From contig NZ_RDQF01000050.1 of the NCBI RefSeq assembly GCF_004114425.1, positions 1-58,413 on the forward strand: a stretch of 58,413 bases of DNA. Direction: 5' to 3'. The stretch comes from Bradyrhizobium vignae (GTDB taxonomy: Bacteria; Pseudomonadota; Alphaproteobacteria; Rhizobiales; Xanthobacteraceae). The notes under the pieces are model-generated. The model did no database searches. It was not told the origin of the DNA and worked only from the letters and a program-made list of their open reading frames with translations. Positions 34,702 through 43,418 of the stretch are shown in pieces; the stretch's first letter is position 1, and each line of letters begins with the position of its first letter. The position numbers and the translations under genes were made by a program.

Positions 34702-35337
34702 CTACGTCGTCTTGTATGCCGCCAGGAACATCCGTGTTGCGCTGTCGACCACCGTGGTCATGCGCTCTTCCGACGGCGCGGGTGCGGCCTGGAACACGAA
34801 GGGCAGGAAGAGCGAGGCTTTGCACAGCTCCATGAATTGCGAGGCGGCGAGATTGCAATCGTCGATCTCGAGATCGCCGGAGGCGACCTGGGCTTTGAGA
34901 TAGTCGGAGAGGCGATTGATGCTCTTGTCCAGCACGCGCGCATAATAGCGGCGGCCGACATCGGGCATGCGCTCGGCGATCGCCATCACGGTGCGGATCG
35001 CCGATCCGCCGCCGGGCCGGCAGAGCAGATGGATATAGGCCCGACCGAACTCCTTCAGGGTGGTCTCGGCATCGCGCGCGGGATCGAAATTGAACACGAC
35101 CTGGCCGTGCTGGAGCGCTTCCTGCTCGAGGATGGCTTCGAACAGCGCGGATTTGTCGGCGAAGTAGACGTAGAGCGTGCCCTTGGAGACCTGCGCGGCG
35201 CGCGCGATCTCGCCCATGCTGGCGCCGTCGAAACCAAGATCCATGAACACCTTGCGGGCACCGTCGAGGATCTGGCGGCGCTTGGAGCCGTCGTCCTCCT
35301 GGATGACGTGCAGATGTTCGCTGGCAGTTACAACCAT
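34702..35337 (-). CDS. TetR/AcrR family repressor of the adjacent efflux operon
   Basis: 211 residues. N-terminal HTH 'KRRQILDGARKVFMDLGFDG' and 'MGEIARAAQVSKGTLYVYFADKSALFEAIL' (about 19-68), then a ligand-binding all-helical domain. Divergent from the HlyD-MFS operon. A perfect palindrome at 35438-35460 lies in the shared 196-base gap and is its likely operator, so it probably represses both itself and the pump until a substrate binds. Confidence 0.92.
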   Translation of the reverse strand: MVVTASEHLHVIQEDDGSKRRQILDGARKVFMDLGFDGASMGEIARAAQVSKGTLYVYFADKSALFEAILEQEALQHGQVVFNFDPARDAETTLKEFGRAYIHLLCRPGGGSAIRTVMAIAERMPDVGRRYYARVLDKSINRLSDYLKAQVASGDLEIDDCNLAASQFMELCKASLFLPFVFQAAPAPSEERMTTVVDSATRMFLAAYKTT

Positions 35338-35437
35338 TGGTTCAGCGTCTCGAAAGGTTTTTGGGCCGGCTCAGGGCCATGAAACCCCGAATAAAGGATT
35401 CGCGGCGGTACAGTCTTGGCCGGGAATATTATTGTAT

Positions 35438-35460
35438 ATTGACCGAACCGTTCGGTCAAT
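35438..35460. promoter_or_regulatory. Probable TetR operator
   Basis: Perfect inverted repeat: ATTGACCGAA, a 3-base centre CCG, then TTCGGTCAAT. It lies between the divergent TetR and HlyD genes, 74 bases before the HlyD start. Arm length and spacing suit a TetR dimer, and the 'GACCGAACCGTTCGGTC' core resembles operators of AcrR-like repressors that control RND/MFS pumps. Confidence 0.8.
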
Positions 35461-35533
35461 GATATCTGGGATCGGCGAGAGGAAGCCGGCTGCGCAGCGG
35501 CCGCCCTCGGTCGCGCTTATTGGGGAGGCCTTT

Positions 35534-36832
35534 ATGGCCGTATCGAGAGACCAGGCTGCTCGCGTCCTTCGCCAGGAAGCGGCGGAGGACCGGGCCGGCG
35601 GTGATGCTGCGTCCGAGACATCGGCACCCCCTGCCGAGCAGTTGCGCGCTCATGTAGCCGAGGAAACGAAGCGTCCGACCCGCGAGGCGCCAGAGAAGCC
35701 CCTGATCGACAAGCCGGCCGCACCCGCTGCCGCTGCGCCCAGGTCCGGCAAGCGCAAATACGTCCTGATGGGCGTCGGCCTCGTCCTCGCAGTCGCTGTT
35801 GCAGGCTATGCAGGCTACTACACGCTGGTCGGCCGCTTCTACATCTCCACCGACGACGCCTATGTCCGCGCCAACAACACCATGCTCGGCGCGCGCGTTG
35901 CCGGCCATATCTCCTCGATCCTCGCCGGCGACAACACGGCGGTGCGTGCCGGCGACATCGTCTTCCGCATCGACGACGGCGACTACAAGATCGCGGTCGA
36001 AGCCGCCGCGACCAAGATCGCGACCCAGCAGGCCACCATCGATCGCATCGGCCGCCAGGTCGCCGCGCTCGACAGCCAGGTCGCGCAGGCCAAGGCGCAG
36101 CTCGTCTCCGCCGAAGCGGGACTCAAGCGCGCCGACCTCGATTATGAGCGCCAGCAGGCGCTGAGCAGCAAGGGCTTCGCCTCGCGCGCCACCTTCGAGA
36201 GCTCGGAAGCCGGACGCGATCAGGGCGCCGCCGCGGTCAAGGCCGCGCAGGCTGCCTACGACGTCGCGGTCAGCAATGTGGACGTCGCCAAGGCGCAGCA
36301 GGCCGAAGCACAGGCTCAGCTTGCCGAGCTCAAGACCACGCTGGCCAAGGCCGAGCGCGACCTCGGCTTCACCGCGGTGCGCGCGCCGGTCAACGGCACG
36401 TTCTCGAACCGCCTGGTCAACACCGGCGACTTCGTCGCGGTCGGCCAGCGCCTCGGCAACGTCGTGCCGCTGGACGAGGTCTACATCGACGCGAACTTCA
36501 AGGAGACGCAGCTCAAGCGCATCCGTCCCGGCCAGCCGGTGACGATCAAGGTCGACGCCTACGGCATGCGCAAGTTCTCCGGCGTGGTCGACAGCATCGC
36601 GGCGGGCGCGGGCTCGGTGTTCACGCTGCTGCCGCCGGACAACGCGACCGGCAATTTCACCAAGATCGTGCAGCGCGTGCCGGTGCGCATCCGCGTGCCG
36701 AAGTCGGTGGCGAAGCAGAACCTGCTCCGCGCCGGCATGTCGGTCTACGCGACCGTCGACACCAACAAGGGCGCCGCCGACGCCGACAGCGAGGTCGATC
36801 TCGACGATCCCACCGCGATTCATCCGCAGTAG
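35534..36832 (+). CDS. HlyD family membrane-fusion protein (EmrA-like)
   Basis: 432 residues from the ATG at 35534 with GGGGAGG before it. A cytosolic, Ala/Pro-rich N-terminus (1-75), one membrane helix (76-96), 'RFYISTDDAYVRANNTMLGARVAGHI' as in EmrA, a coiled coil of about 110 residues ('AQAKAQLVSAEAGLKRADLDY'), and a lipoyl/barrel half with 'DLGFTAVRAPVNGTF'. It links the MFS pump to an outer-membrane channel. No TolC gene is in the window. Confidence 0.93.
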   Translation: MAVSRDQAARVLRQEAAEDRAGGDAASETSAPPAEQLRAHVAEETKRPTREAPEKPLIDKPAAPAAAAPRSGKRKYVLMGVGLVLAVAVAGYAGYYTLVGRFYISTDDAYVRANNTMLGARVAGHISSILAGDNTAVRAGDIVFRIDDGDYKIAVEAAATKIATQQATIDRIGRQVAALDSQVAQAKAQLVSAEAGLKRADLDYERQQALSSKGFASRATFESSEAGRDQGAAAVKAAQAAYDVAVSNVDVAKAQQAEAQAQLAELKTTLAKAERDLGFTAVRAPVNGTFSNRLVNTGDFVAVGQRLGNVVPLDEVYIDANFKETQLKRIRPGQPVTIKVDAYGMRKFSGVVDSIAAGAGSVFTLLPPDNATGNFTKIVQRVPVRIRVPKSVAKQNLLRAGMSVYATVDTNKGAADADSEVDLDDPTAIHPQ

Positions 36833-36927
36833 GGGCGCTATGATGTTCGAGACGAGCGCCGCTTCGTCTTCCACCTCCCCCGAAGGGAGAGGTGGATCGT
36901 GCCGCCTCGCGCGAGCCGAGTGAGAGA

Positions 36928-38514
36928 ATGGCCACCGCCACCACCGCTTCGCCTGCCATGATGGCAGCTTCCGCTTCCGAGCGCATCGCGCCGAAGCGGC
37001 TGTTTGCGTTCATCATCATGGTGTTCGGGATGTTCATGTCCATCCTGGACATCCAGATCGTCTCGGCGTCGCTCAGCGAAATCCAGGCCGGATTGTCGGC
37101 GAGCTCCAGCGAGGTCTCCTGGGTTCAGACCGCCTATCTGATCGCCGAGGTGATCGCGATCCCGCTGTCGGGATTTTTGTCGCGCGCCTTCGGCACGCGG
37201 CTGTTGTTCGCGATCTCGGCGGCCGGCTTCACCTTCTCGAGCCTGCTCTGCGGCTTCGCAACGACGATCGAGGAGATGATCCTCTGGCGCGCGCTGCAGG
37301 GTTTTCTCGGCGCCGGCATGATCCCGACGGTGTTCGCCTCGGCCTACACCGTGTTCCCGCGCACGAAGTTCCACATCGTCGGTCCCATCATCGGCCTCGT
37401 CGCGACGCTGGCTCCGACGGTCGGGCCGACGGTCGGCGGCTACATCACCGACCTGATGTCGTGGAACTGGCTGTTCTTCATCAACGTCGTGCCCGGGATC
37501 GGCATCACCCTCGGCGTGCTGGCGCTGGTCGATTTCGACGAGCCGCATTTCGAGCTGCTCGACCGCTTCGATTGGTGGGGCCTGCTGTTCATGGCCGGCT
37601 TCCTCGGCACGCTGGAATATGTGCTGGAGGAGGGCCCGCAATATGAATGGATGCAGGACCCCTCGGTCGCGATCTGCGCCTGGATCTGCGCGATCTCGGC
37701 GATCGCCTTCTTCTGGCGCGTGTTCACGGCGGCCGAGCCGATCGTCAATCTGCGCACCTTCTCCAATCGCAATTTCGCCGTCGGGTGCACGCTGCAATTC
37801 TGCATTGGCATCGGCCTCTACGGCTTGACCTACATCTATCCGCGCTATCTCGCCGAAGTGCGCGGCTACAGCGCGCTGATGATCGGCGAGACCATGTTCG
37901 TCTCCGGCATCACCATGTTCCTGGTCGCCCCGCTGGTCGGACGGCTCATGGCCAAGCTCGACATGCGCTACATGATCGCGTTCGGCCTCATCGTGTTCGC
38001 GATCGGCTCCTACCAGATGACCTGGATCACCCGCGATTACGATTTCTACGAGCTGCTGGTGCCGCAGATCCTGCGCGGCATCGGCATGATGTTCGCGATG
38101 GTGCCGACCAACAACATCGCGCTCGGCACGCTGGCGCCTGACCGGGTGAAGAATGCGAGCGGCCTGTTCAATCTGATGCGCAATCTCGGCGGCGCGGTCG
38201 GCCTTGCCGTCATCAACACCGTGCTCAACGACCGCACCGACCTGCACATCACCCGCCTGCAGGAGCGCGTGACCTGGGGCAACGCCACTGCGACCGAAAC
38301 CCTGACCATGTTCATGCAGAAGTTCCAGGGTCTCGGCGATTCCACGCTGATGGCGATGAAGCAGCTCTCCCAGCTCGTGCATCGCCAGGCCGTGGTGATG
38401 AGTTTTGGCGACGCCTTCCTCATGCTGACGCTGTTCTATCTCGGCCTCAGCCTGCTGGTCGCGCTGCTGAACAAGCCGGCTTCGCCGTTCGGCGCCGGCG
38501 GCGATGCGCACTAA
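36928..38514 (+). CDS. MFS drug efflux transporter, DHA2 family (EmrB-like)
   Basis: 528 residues from the ATG at 36928, preferred to one 12 codons upstream that lies in a small repeat (36875-36900). About 14 hydrophobic helices as in DHA2 pumps. Motif 'LDIQIVSASLSEIQAGL' in helix 1 region, 'WVQTAYLIAEVIAIPLSGFLSRAFGTRLLF' (motif A) and 'GPTVGGYITDLMSWNWLFFINV' (motif C region). Follows the HlyD gene by 95 bases; together they form a proton-driven tripartite pump for hydrophobic compounds. Confidence 0.93.
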   Translation: MATATTASPAMMAASASERIAPKRLFAFIIMVFGMFMSILDIQIVSASLSEIQAGLSASSSEVSWVQTAYLIAEVIAIPLSGFLSRAFGTRLLFAISAAGFTFSSLLCGFATTIEEMILWRALQGFLGAGMIPTVFASAYTVFPRTKFHIVGPIIGLVATLAPTVGPTVGGYITDLMSWNWLFFINVVPGIGITLGVLALVDFDEPHFELLDRFDWWGLLFMAGFLGTLEYVLEEGPQYEWMQDPSVAICAWICAISAIAFFWRVFTAAEPIVNLRTFSNRNFAVGCTLQFCIGIGLYGLTYIYPRYLAEVRGYSALMIGETMFVSGITMFLVAPLVGRLMAKLDMRYMIAFGLIVFAIGSYQMTWITRDYDFYELLVPQILRGIGMMFAMVPTNNIALGTLAPDRVKNASGLFNLMRNLGGAVGLAVINTVLNDRTDLHITRLQERVTWGNATATETLTMFMQKFQGLGDSTLMAMKQLSQLVHRQAVVMSFGDAFLMLTLFYLGLSLLVALLNKPASPFGAGGDAH

Positions 38515-38550
38515 TTTGCAACACTCGTGCGTGATCTCGCGCGAGCCCCG

Positions 38551-38579
38551 TTGCAATTCACGAGCGACACATCTATAAA
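38551..38579 (+). promoter_or_regulatory. Predicted sigma-70-type promoter
   Basis: TTGCAA (38551-38556), 17 bases, TATAAA (38574-38579). A start of transcription near 38586 would produce a leader carrying the 24-residue frame at 38615 and then the ABC exporter gene. Confidence 0.6.
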
Positions 38580-38614
38580 GCGCACCTCATTCAATCGAAC
38601 CGGGAGGGATTTGC

Positions 38615-38689
38615 ATGATTTCGTCGCAATCGCAGATCGTACGCCCGCGCTCGATGATCTCCTGGCTCGGTATGTACGCGGCCCGTTAG
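38615..38689 (+). CDS. 24-residue open frame, possible leader peptide
   Basis: ATG at 38615 with a strong ribosome site (GGGAGGG, 38602-38608), ending at TAG 38687-38689. The peptide starts MISSQSQIVRPR and holds two Met-Ile-Ser-Trp-type stretches; it is basic and not clearly a membrane segment. It lies between a good promoter and the exporter gene, 164 bases upstream of it. It could be a leader peptide or an independent small protein; the peptide itself matches nothing I know. From 38690 to 38852 nothing else is seen. Confidence 0.4.
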   Translation: MISSQSQIVRPRSMISWLGMYAAR

Positions 38690-38852
38690 AGGCCTCTTCC
38701 GCCAGCTTCGATTGGGCCAAGGTTTTGGCCAAGCGTCCCGATCGCTTCGCTTCCCAAGTCAAAATCAGTTCTACGTGACGCCGTTGCGGCCTTCGGGCCG
38801 ACTTGCGTCCATTCGATGGAGCCGGCTCGCGCGAAAGCGGCCGGACGATGCC

Positions 38853-40652
38853 ATGACCGCTCTGTCAAAGAAGCCCGCGGCGATTCGCGTCGTGCTGCCC
38901 TTCGTGTTTCGGCACTGGCTGAAGCAGCCGGGGCGCGGCCTCGTCGTGGCCGGCGGCCTGCTCGGCGCGACCGTCGCCGATTTGTTCATGCCGGTGTTCT
39001 CCGGACACCTGATCGATGCGCTGACCCGCGGTCCGTCCGATCCCGATGCGCGCCACGCGGCATTGGTCGCGTTCGGCGCCATCGTGGCGCTCGGCGCGGC
39101 CTCGATGGTGCTGCGGCTCGCAGGGCTCCAGGCGATCGTGCCGTTCACGCTCAAGATCATGTCGGACGTCGCGCAGGACGCGTTCACGCGCGTGCAGCGC
39201 TTCTCGACCGACTGGCATGCGAACTCTTTTGCCGGCTCCACGGTACGCAAGATCACCCGCGGCATGTGGGCGCTCGACCTGCTCAACGACACACTTCTGT
39301 TGGCGCTCTTGCCCTCGTTTGTCGTTCTGATCGGGTCGATGATCCTGCTCGGCGTGCACTGGGCCTCGCTCGGCGCGGTGATTGCGCTCGGCGCTCTGGC
39401 CTATGTCACGATGACGGTGCTGTTCTCGACCCGCTACATCGCGCCGGCCGCGCGCGTCTCCAATGCCTGGGACACCAAGGTCGGAGGCACCTTGGCGGAT
39501 GCGCTGACCTGCAACGCGGTGGTGAAATCCTTCGGCGCGGAGCTGCGCGAAGACGCGCGGCTCGCCCGCGTCATCAAACGCTGGCGCGTGCGCGTGCGGC
39601 GGACCTGGTTCCGCTACAACTACACCGCCATGGCGCAGCTCTCACTGCTGCTGGCCTTGCGTGCCTCAGTGATCGGTGGCTCCGTGCTGCTGTGGATCTC
39701 GGGATATGCCTCGCCGGGCGACGTCACCTACGTGCTGACGAGTTACTACGTCATCCACGCCTATCTGCGTGACGTCGGCATGCACATCAACAACCTCCAG
39801 CGCTCGGTCAACGACATGGAGGAATTGGTGGCGATCCATGACGAGCCGATCGGGATTGCGGATGCGGTCTATGCGCGGCCGATCTCGATCGAGGGCGGCG
39901 AGATCGTGTTCGACGACGTCACCTTCCATTATGGCGGCCATCGCGCGCCGCTATACGACGGCTTGTCGGTCAGGATCCGCGCCGGCGAACGTGTCGGTCT
40001 CGTCGGCCGCTCCGGCTCCGGCAAGACGACCTTCGTCAAGCTGGTGCAACGGCTCTACGACGTCACCGGCGGTCGCGTGCTGATCGACGGGCAGGACATC
40101 GCGCTCGCCACGCAGCAATCGCTGCGCAGCCAGATCGCGATCGTGCAGCAGGAGCCGATCCTGTTTCACCGCTCGCTCGCCGAGAACATCGCCTATGGCC
40201 GGCCCGGCGCCAGCTTTGATGCGATCGAGCAGGCGGCGCGGCTCGCGAATGCGCACGACTTCATCCTGCGTCTGCCGAAGGGTTACGGCACGCTGGTCGG
40301 CGAGCGCGGCGTCAAACTGTCGGGCGGCGAGCGGCAGCGCGTGGCGCTGGCGCGCGCGTTCCTGGCGGATGCGCCGGTGCTGATCCTGGACGAGGCGACC
40401 TCGAGCCTCGATTCGGAATCGGAGGCGCTGATCCAGGAGGCGATGGAGCGGCTGATGAAGGGCCGCACGTCGATCGTGATCGCGCACCGGCTGTCGACGG
40501 TGAGGAGCCTCGATCGCATCCTGGTGTTCGACCGCGGCGAGATCGTCGAGCAAGGCACGCATGCTCTGCTCGCGGCCAAGCCGGCGGGCATTTATCGCGG
40601 CCTGTTCGAGCGCCAGGTGGTGGAGCTCGGGCAGATCGCAGCAGCGGAATGA
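38853..40652 (+). CDS. ABC exporter, fused membrane and ATPase domains
   Basis: 599 residues from the ATG at 38853 (the frame is open to 38712 but codes atypical residues). Six-helix membrane domain (about 20-325), then ATPase with Walker A 'GRSGSGKTT', Q-loop 'VQQEPILFHRS', signature 'LSGGERQRVALARA', Walker B 'VLILDEATSSLDSE' and 'VIAHRLST'. Half-transporter that works as a homodimer, like MsbA or multidrug exporters. Substrate unknown. Followed 66 bases later by a MATE gene. Confidence 0.93.
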   Translation: MTALSKKPAAIRVVLPFVFRHWLKQPGRGLVVAGGLLGATVADLFMPVFSGHLIDALTRGPSDPDARHAALVAFGAIVALGAASMVLRLAGLQAIVPFTLKIMSDVAQDAFTRVQRFSTDWHANSFAGSTVRKITRGMWALDLLNDTLLLALLPSFVVLIGSMILLGVHWASLGAVIALGALAYVTMTVLFSTRYIAPAARVSNAWDTKVGGTLADALTCNAVVKSFGAELREDARLARVIKRWRVRVRRTWFRYNYTAMAQLSLLLALRASVIGGSVLLWISGYASPGDVTYVLTSYYVIHAYLRDVGMHINNLQRSVNDMEELVAIHDEPIGIADAVYARPISIEGGEIVFDDVTFHYGGHRAPLYDGLSVRIRAGERVGLVGRSGSGKTTFVKLVQRLYDVTGGRVLIDGQDIALATQQSLRSQIAIVQQEPILFHRSLAENIAYGRPGASFDAIEQAARLANAHDFILRLPKGYGTLVGERGVKLSGGERQRVALARAFLADAPVLILDEATSSLDSESEALIQEAMERLMKGRTSIVIAHRLSTVRSLDRILVFDRGEIVEQGTHALLAAKPAGIYRGLFERQVVELGQIAAAE

Positions 40653-40718
40653 GGCGCGGCCTGCGGACGGAGGAGAACGTCCGCAAGCCGCGAAGGATCA
40701 GGGCAGGGATGGATTGAC

Positions 40719-42125
40719 ATGAAAGACCTGACGCGCGGCTCCATCGTGAGCCACATCCTGCACATGGCGCCACCGATCGTGGTCGGCATGATCACGATCA
40801 TGATCTGCCAGCTCGTCGACCTCTACTTCGTCTCGAGCCTCGGCGAGGCCGCGATCGCGGGCGTCGCCGCGGCCGGCAACGCCGGCTTTCTCGTCAACGC
40901 CTTGATGCAGGTGCTCGGCGTCGGCACGGTTGCGTTGATGGCGCATGCCGTGGGCCGCAAGGACCGTGACGATGCCAATCTGGTGTTCAACCAATCGGTC
41001 GTCCTGTCGGTGCTGTTCGGGCTGCTGACGCTGGTTGCGGGTTTCGCGCTGTCGCGTCCCTATATGCGCGCGGTCGCGGCCGACGACGCAACGATCGAAG
41101 CCGGCACCCTCTATCTGCTCTGGTTCATGCCGGCGCTGGCGCTGCAATTCGCGACGCAAGTGATGGCGTCCGCATTGCGGGCGACCGGCATCGTGCGGCC
41201 GAGCATGCTGGTGCAGGCGCTCGCGGTGGGCATCAACATCGCGCTGGCGCCGGTCCTGATCTCGGGCTGGGGCACCGGGCATCCGCTCGGTGTCGCTGGA
41301 GCTGGCCTCGCAAGCTCGATCGCCGTCTGTATCGGCGTGCTGATGCTGCTCACGTATTTCCTGAAGCTGGAGCGCTACGTCGCCTTTCATCCTGCGCAAT
41401 GGCGGCCTCAGCTTTGGCAGTGGAAGAGAATCCTCAATGTTGGCCTGCCTGCCGGCGGTGAGTTCGTGATGGTCTTCATCATCATGGCCGTGGGCTATTA
41501 TGTGCTGAGCGTTTTCGGCCCGGCGGCGCAGGCCGGATTTGGTATCGGCACGCGTCTCCTCGGCCTGATCCAGATGCCGGCGCTCGCCATTGCGCTGGCT
41601 GCGGGGCCCATCGCCGGCCAGAACTTCGGCGCCGGCAACGGCGCGCGCGTGCGGGAGACCTTTGTCAAGGCGGCGCTTGTCGCGACCGCCGTGATGATCG
41701 TGTTCCTGGCCCTCGCGCAACTCGCGCCGGGTCTGTTGCTTGCCGGCTTCTCGAGTGATCGGGAAACGTTGGCGGTTGCGTCGCTCTTCCTGCGCATCGT
41801 CTCGTTCAACATGGTGGCGCAGGGGCTGATCTTCACCACCTCCAGCATGTTCCAGGGACTCGGCAACACCAAGCCCGTGCTGGTGAGCTCGGCAATGCGG
41901 GTCCTCACCTATTCCCTGCCGTCGATCTGGCTCTCGACGTGGCCGGGCTTTCGGATGGAGCACGTCTGGTATTTGTCGATTGTGACAACGACGCTTCAGG
42001 CTGCGTTGAGCGGGTGGTTGCTGTACCGCGAATTCGGCAAGCGCCTGGCTCCGCTGCGGCACGTCGAGGTTCCGGAGGAGGTGGAGACTGAGCCTGAAGC
42101 GCCTCCTGCGCGCGCGCCGGCATAG
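40719..42125 (+). CDS. MATE family efflux transporter
   Basis: 468 residues, about 12 helices in two similar halves (NorM/DinF fold). 'APPIVVGMITIMICQLVDLYFVSSLGEAAIAGVAAAGN' at the start and 'LPAGGEFVMVFIIMAVGYYVLSVFGPAAQAGFGIGTRLLGLIQMPALAIALAAGPIAGQNFGAG' opening the second half are typical. Cation-coupled export of drugs or metabolites. In line with the ABC exporter, so probably one transcript. Acidic Pro/Glu tail. Confidence 0.92.
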   Translation: MKDLTRGSIVSHILHMAPPIVVGMITIMICQLVDLYFVSSLGEAAIAGVAAAGNAGFLVNALMQVLGVGTVALMAHAVGRKDRDDANLVFNQSVVLSVLFGLLTLVAGFALSRPYMRAVAADDATIEAGTLYLLWFMPALALQFATQVMASALRATGIVRPSMLVQALAVGINIALAPVLISGWGTGHPLGVAGAGLASSIAVCIGVLMLLTYFLKLERYVAFHPAQWRPQLWQWKRILNVGLPAGGEFVMVFIIMAVGYYVLSVFGPAAQAGFGIGTRLLGLIQMPALAIALAAGPIAGQNFGAGNGARVRETFVKAALVATAVMIVFLALAQLAPGLLLAGFSSDRETLAVASLFLRIVSFNMVAQGLIFTTSSMFQGLGNTKPVLVSSAMRVLTYSLPSIWLSTWPGFRMEHVWYLSIVTTTLQAALSGWLLYREFGKRLAPLRHVEVPEEVETEPEAPPARAPA

Positions 42126-42175
42126 CGACAGCCTGGTCGTGTCGCGACAAGGACGCATCTTCGTTGGCGCACACG

Positions 42176-42919
42176 TCAGTGCGCGCCAACGCTATTCCAG
42201 ACCAGGGTGAGGCCCGACAGGAACAAGAGGCCGAGCACGACATCGCCGAAATGCTTGTCGTTCAGCGCGTGATAGACGCGCGCGCCCGCCCATGCGCCGA
42301 TCAGCGTGCCGGGAAAGGCGACAGCCGCGAGCCAGACCACCTTGAAGGCGACGAGGCCCGATGCCGTCTGCAGCACCAGCGCGGTGGCGAGCACCGTGAA
42401 GTTGAAGAGCTGGAAGATGCCGCGCCGCTCGTGCTTGTTCCAGCCGCGGATGTTGGCCCACAGGATCGGCAGCGGCCCCGAGAGTCCGGCGAGGCCGCCG
42501 AGAATGCCGCCGGCAAAGCCGATCGCGCCGTCGGCAATCCGGCCGCCGGCCTTGAAGGCGAGCGGCCTCTTGTTGAGGTACAGCGCGCTCGAGAAGATCA
42601 GGATCAGCACGCCGACGCTCAGCTTGAACACTTTTGGATCGGCCGACGCGACCATCATGGTCCCGAGCGGCACGCCGATCAGCCCGCCGATCAGGAACGG
42701 CCAGACCAGCGAGAGATCAAAACTCTTCCACATCGAGGGCAGCGTCGAGGTCTGCGCGATCACCGAGCAGATCAGCACCAGCGGGACCGCGAGCGTGGGC
42801 GGCAGGACGTAGAGCCAGATGCCGAGCGCCATCAGCGCCGTGCCGAATCCGGCCAGTCCCGAGACGAAGCCGCCGGCCAGCGCGCCGAACAGCAGCAGCG
42901 CGTAAGTGGACGTTTCCAC
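42176..42919 (-). CDS. TauE/SafE family permease (sulfite/sulfonate exporter type)
   Basis: 247 residues from a GTG at 42917-42919 (AGGA eight bases upstream). Eight hydrophobic segments and two copies of the family motif, 'GALAGGFVSGLAGFGTAL' and 'GFAGGILGGLAGLSGPLPILW'. Proposed role is anion export (sulfite, sulfoacetate) or uptake. No sulfur genes adjoin. Ends convergent with the MATE gene. Confidence 0.9.
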   Translation of the reverse strand: METSTYALLLFGALAGGFVSGLAGFGTALMALGIWLYVLPPTLAVPLVLICSVIAQTSTLPSMWKSFDLSLVWPFLIGGLIGVPLGTMMVASADPKVFKLSVGVLILIFSSALYLNKRPLAFKAGGRIADGAIGFAGGILGGLAGLSGPLPILWANIRGWNKHERRGIFQLFNFTVLATALVLQTASGLVAFKVVWLAAVAFPGTLIGAWAGARVYHALNDKHFGDVVLGLLFLSGLTLVWNSVGAH

Positions 42920-43144
42920 CTGTCATTTCCTGTCGTTAGCGGCGATGCCGAACTTCGATCGCTGCTTTTGAACGTCATCTGGCGCATAGCACAGATGCGG
43001 CCGGGAAGGTCAATTTCAAAACCGCACGCAAGCGTGATGCCGGAGGGCGGGCATTCGCGGAAGACGCGCCTACATGATGCTCGCACTTTAATCTTGGGGC
43101 CTGCCGGGCGTCACGCCGCACCGTCCCTGATGAGATGATGGAGC

Positions 43145-43411
43145 ATGATCATGACCCGCATGAACATTGCCGTTGCGGCCGCGCTGTTATCGGTCGCCGG
43201 CCTGACGCCGACATTGGCGCAGGCGCAGTTTTCCGAGCCTGCAGCCTATCAGGCCGCACATCCCGACCGCGATGTGCTCAATGGCGGCCAGCTCACGCCC
43301 GCGGGGCGCGCAGCCCGCGGCGAGGCGTTGGCCCCGAGCGAGGCCTATGCGGCCTATCCTGCAGCCGTTGCGCCGGTCGTTCGCCCACGCCACCGTCGTC
43401 ATCATCGATAA
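43145..43411 (+). CDS. Small secreted protein with basic His/Arg tail
   Basis: 88 residues; the start could also be ATG 43151. Signal peptide to about residue 28 (..PTLAQAQ). The mature part is 60 residues of Ala, Pro, Tyr with 'DRDVLNGGQLTPAGRAARGEALAPSEAYAAYP' and ends RPRHRRHHR. A common small periplasmic type in Bradyrhizobium; function unknown. The 225 bases before it show nothing else. Confidence 0.7.
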   Translation: MIMTRMNIAVAAALLSVAGLTPTLAQAQFSEPAAYQAAHPDRDVLNGGQLTPAGRAARGEALAPSEAYAAYPAAVAPVVRPRHRRHHR

Positions 43412-43418
43412 GAAGAGT

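Noticed and set aside
38527..38778. 83-codon frame ahead of the ABC exporter
   Set aside because: Starts before the predicted transcription start and has no SD; the 24-codon frame in another phase has a strong SD.
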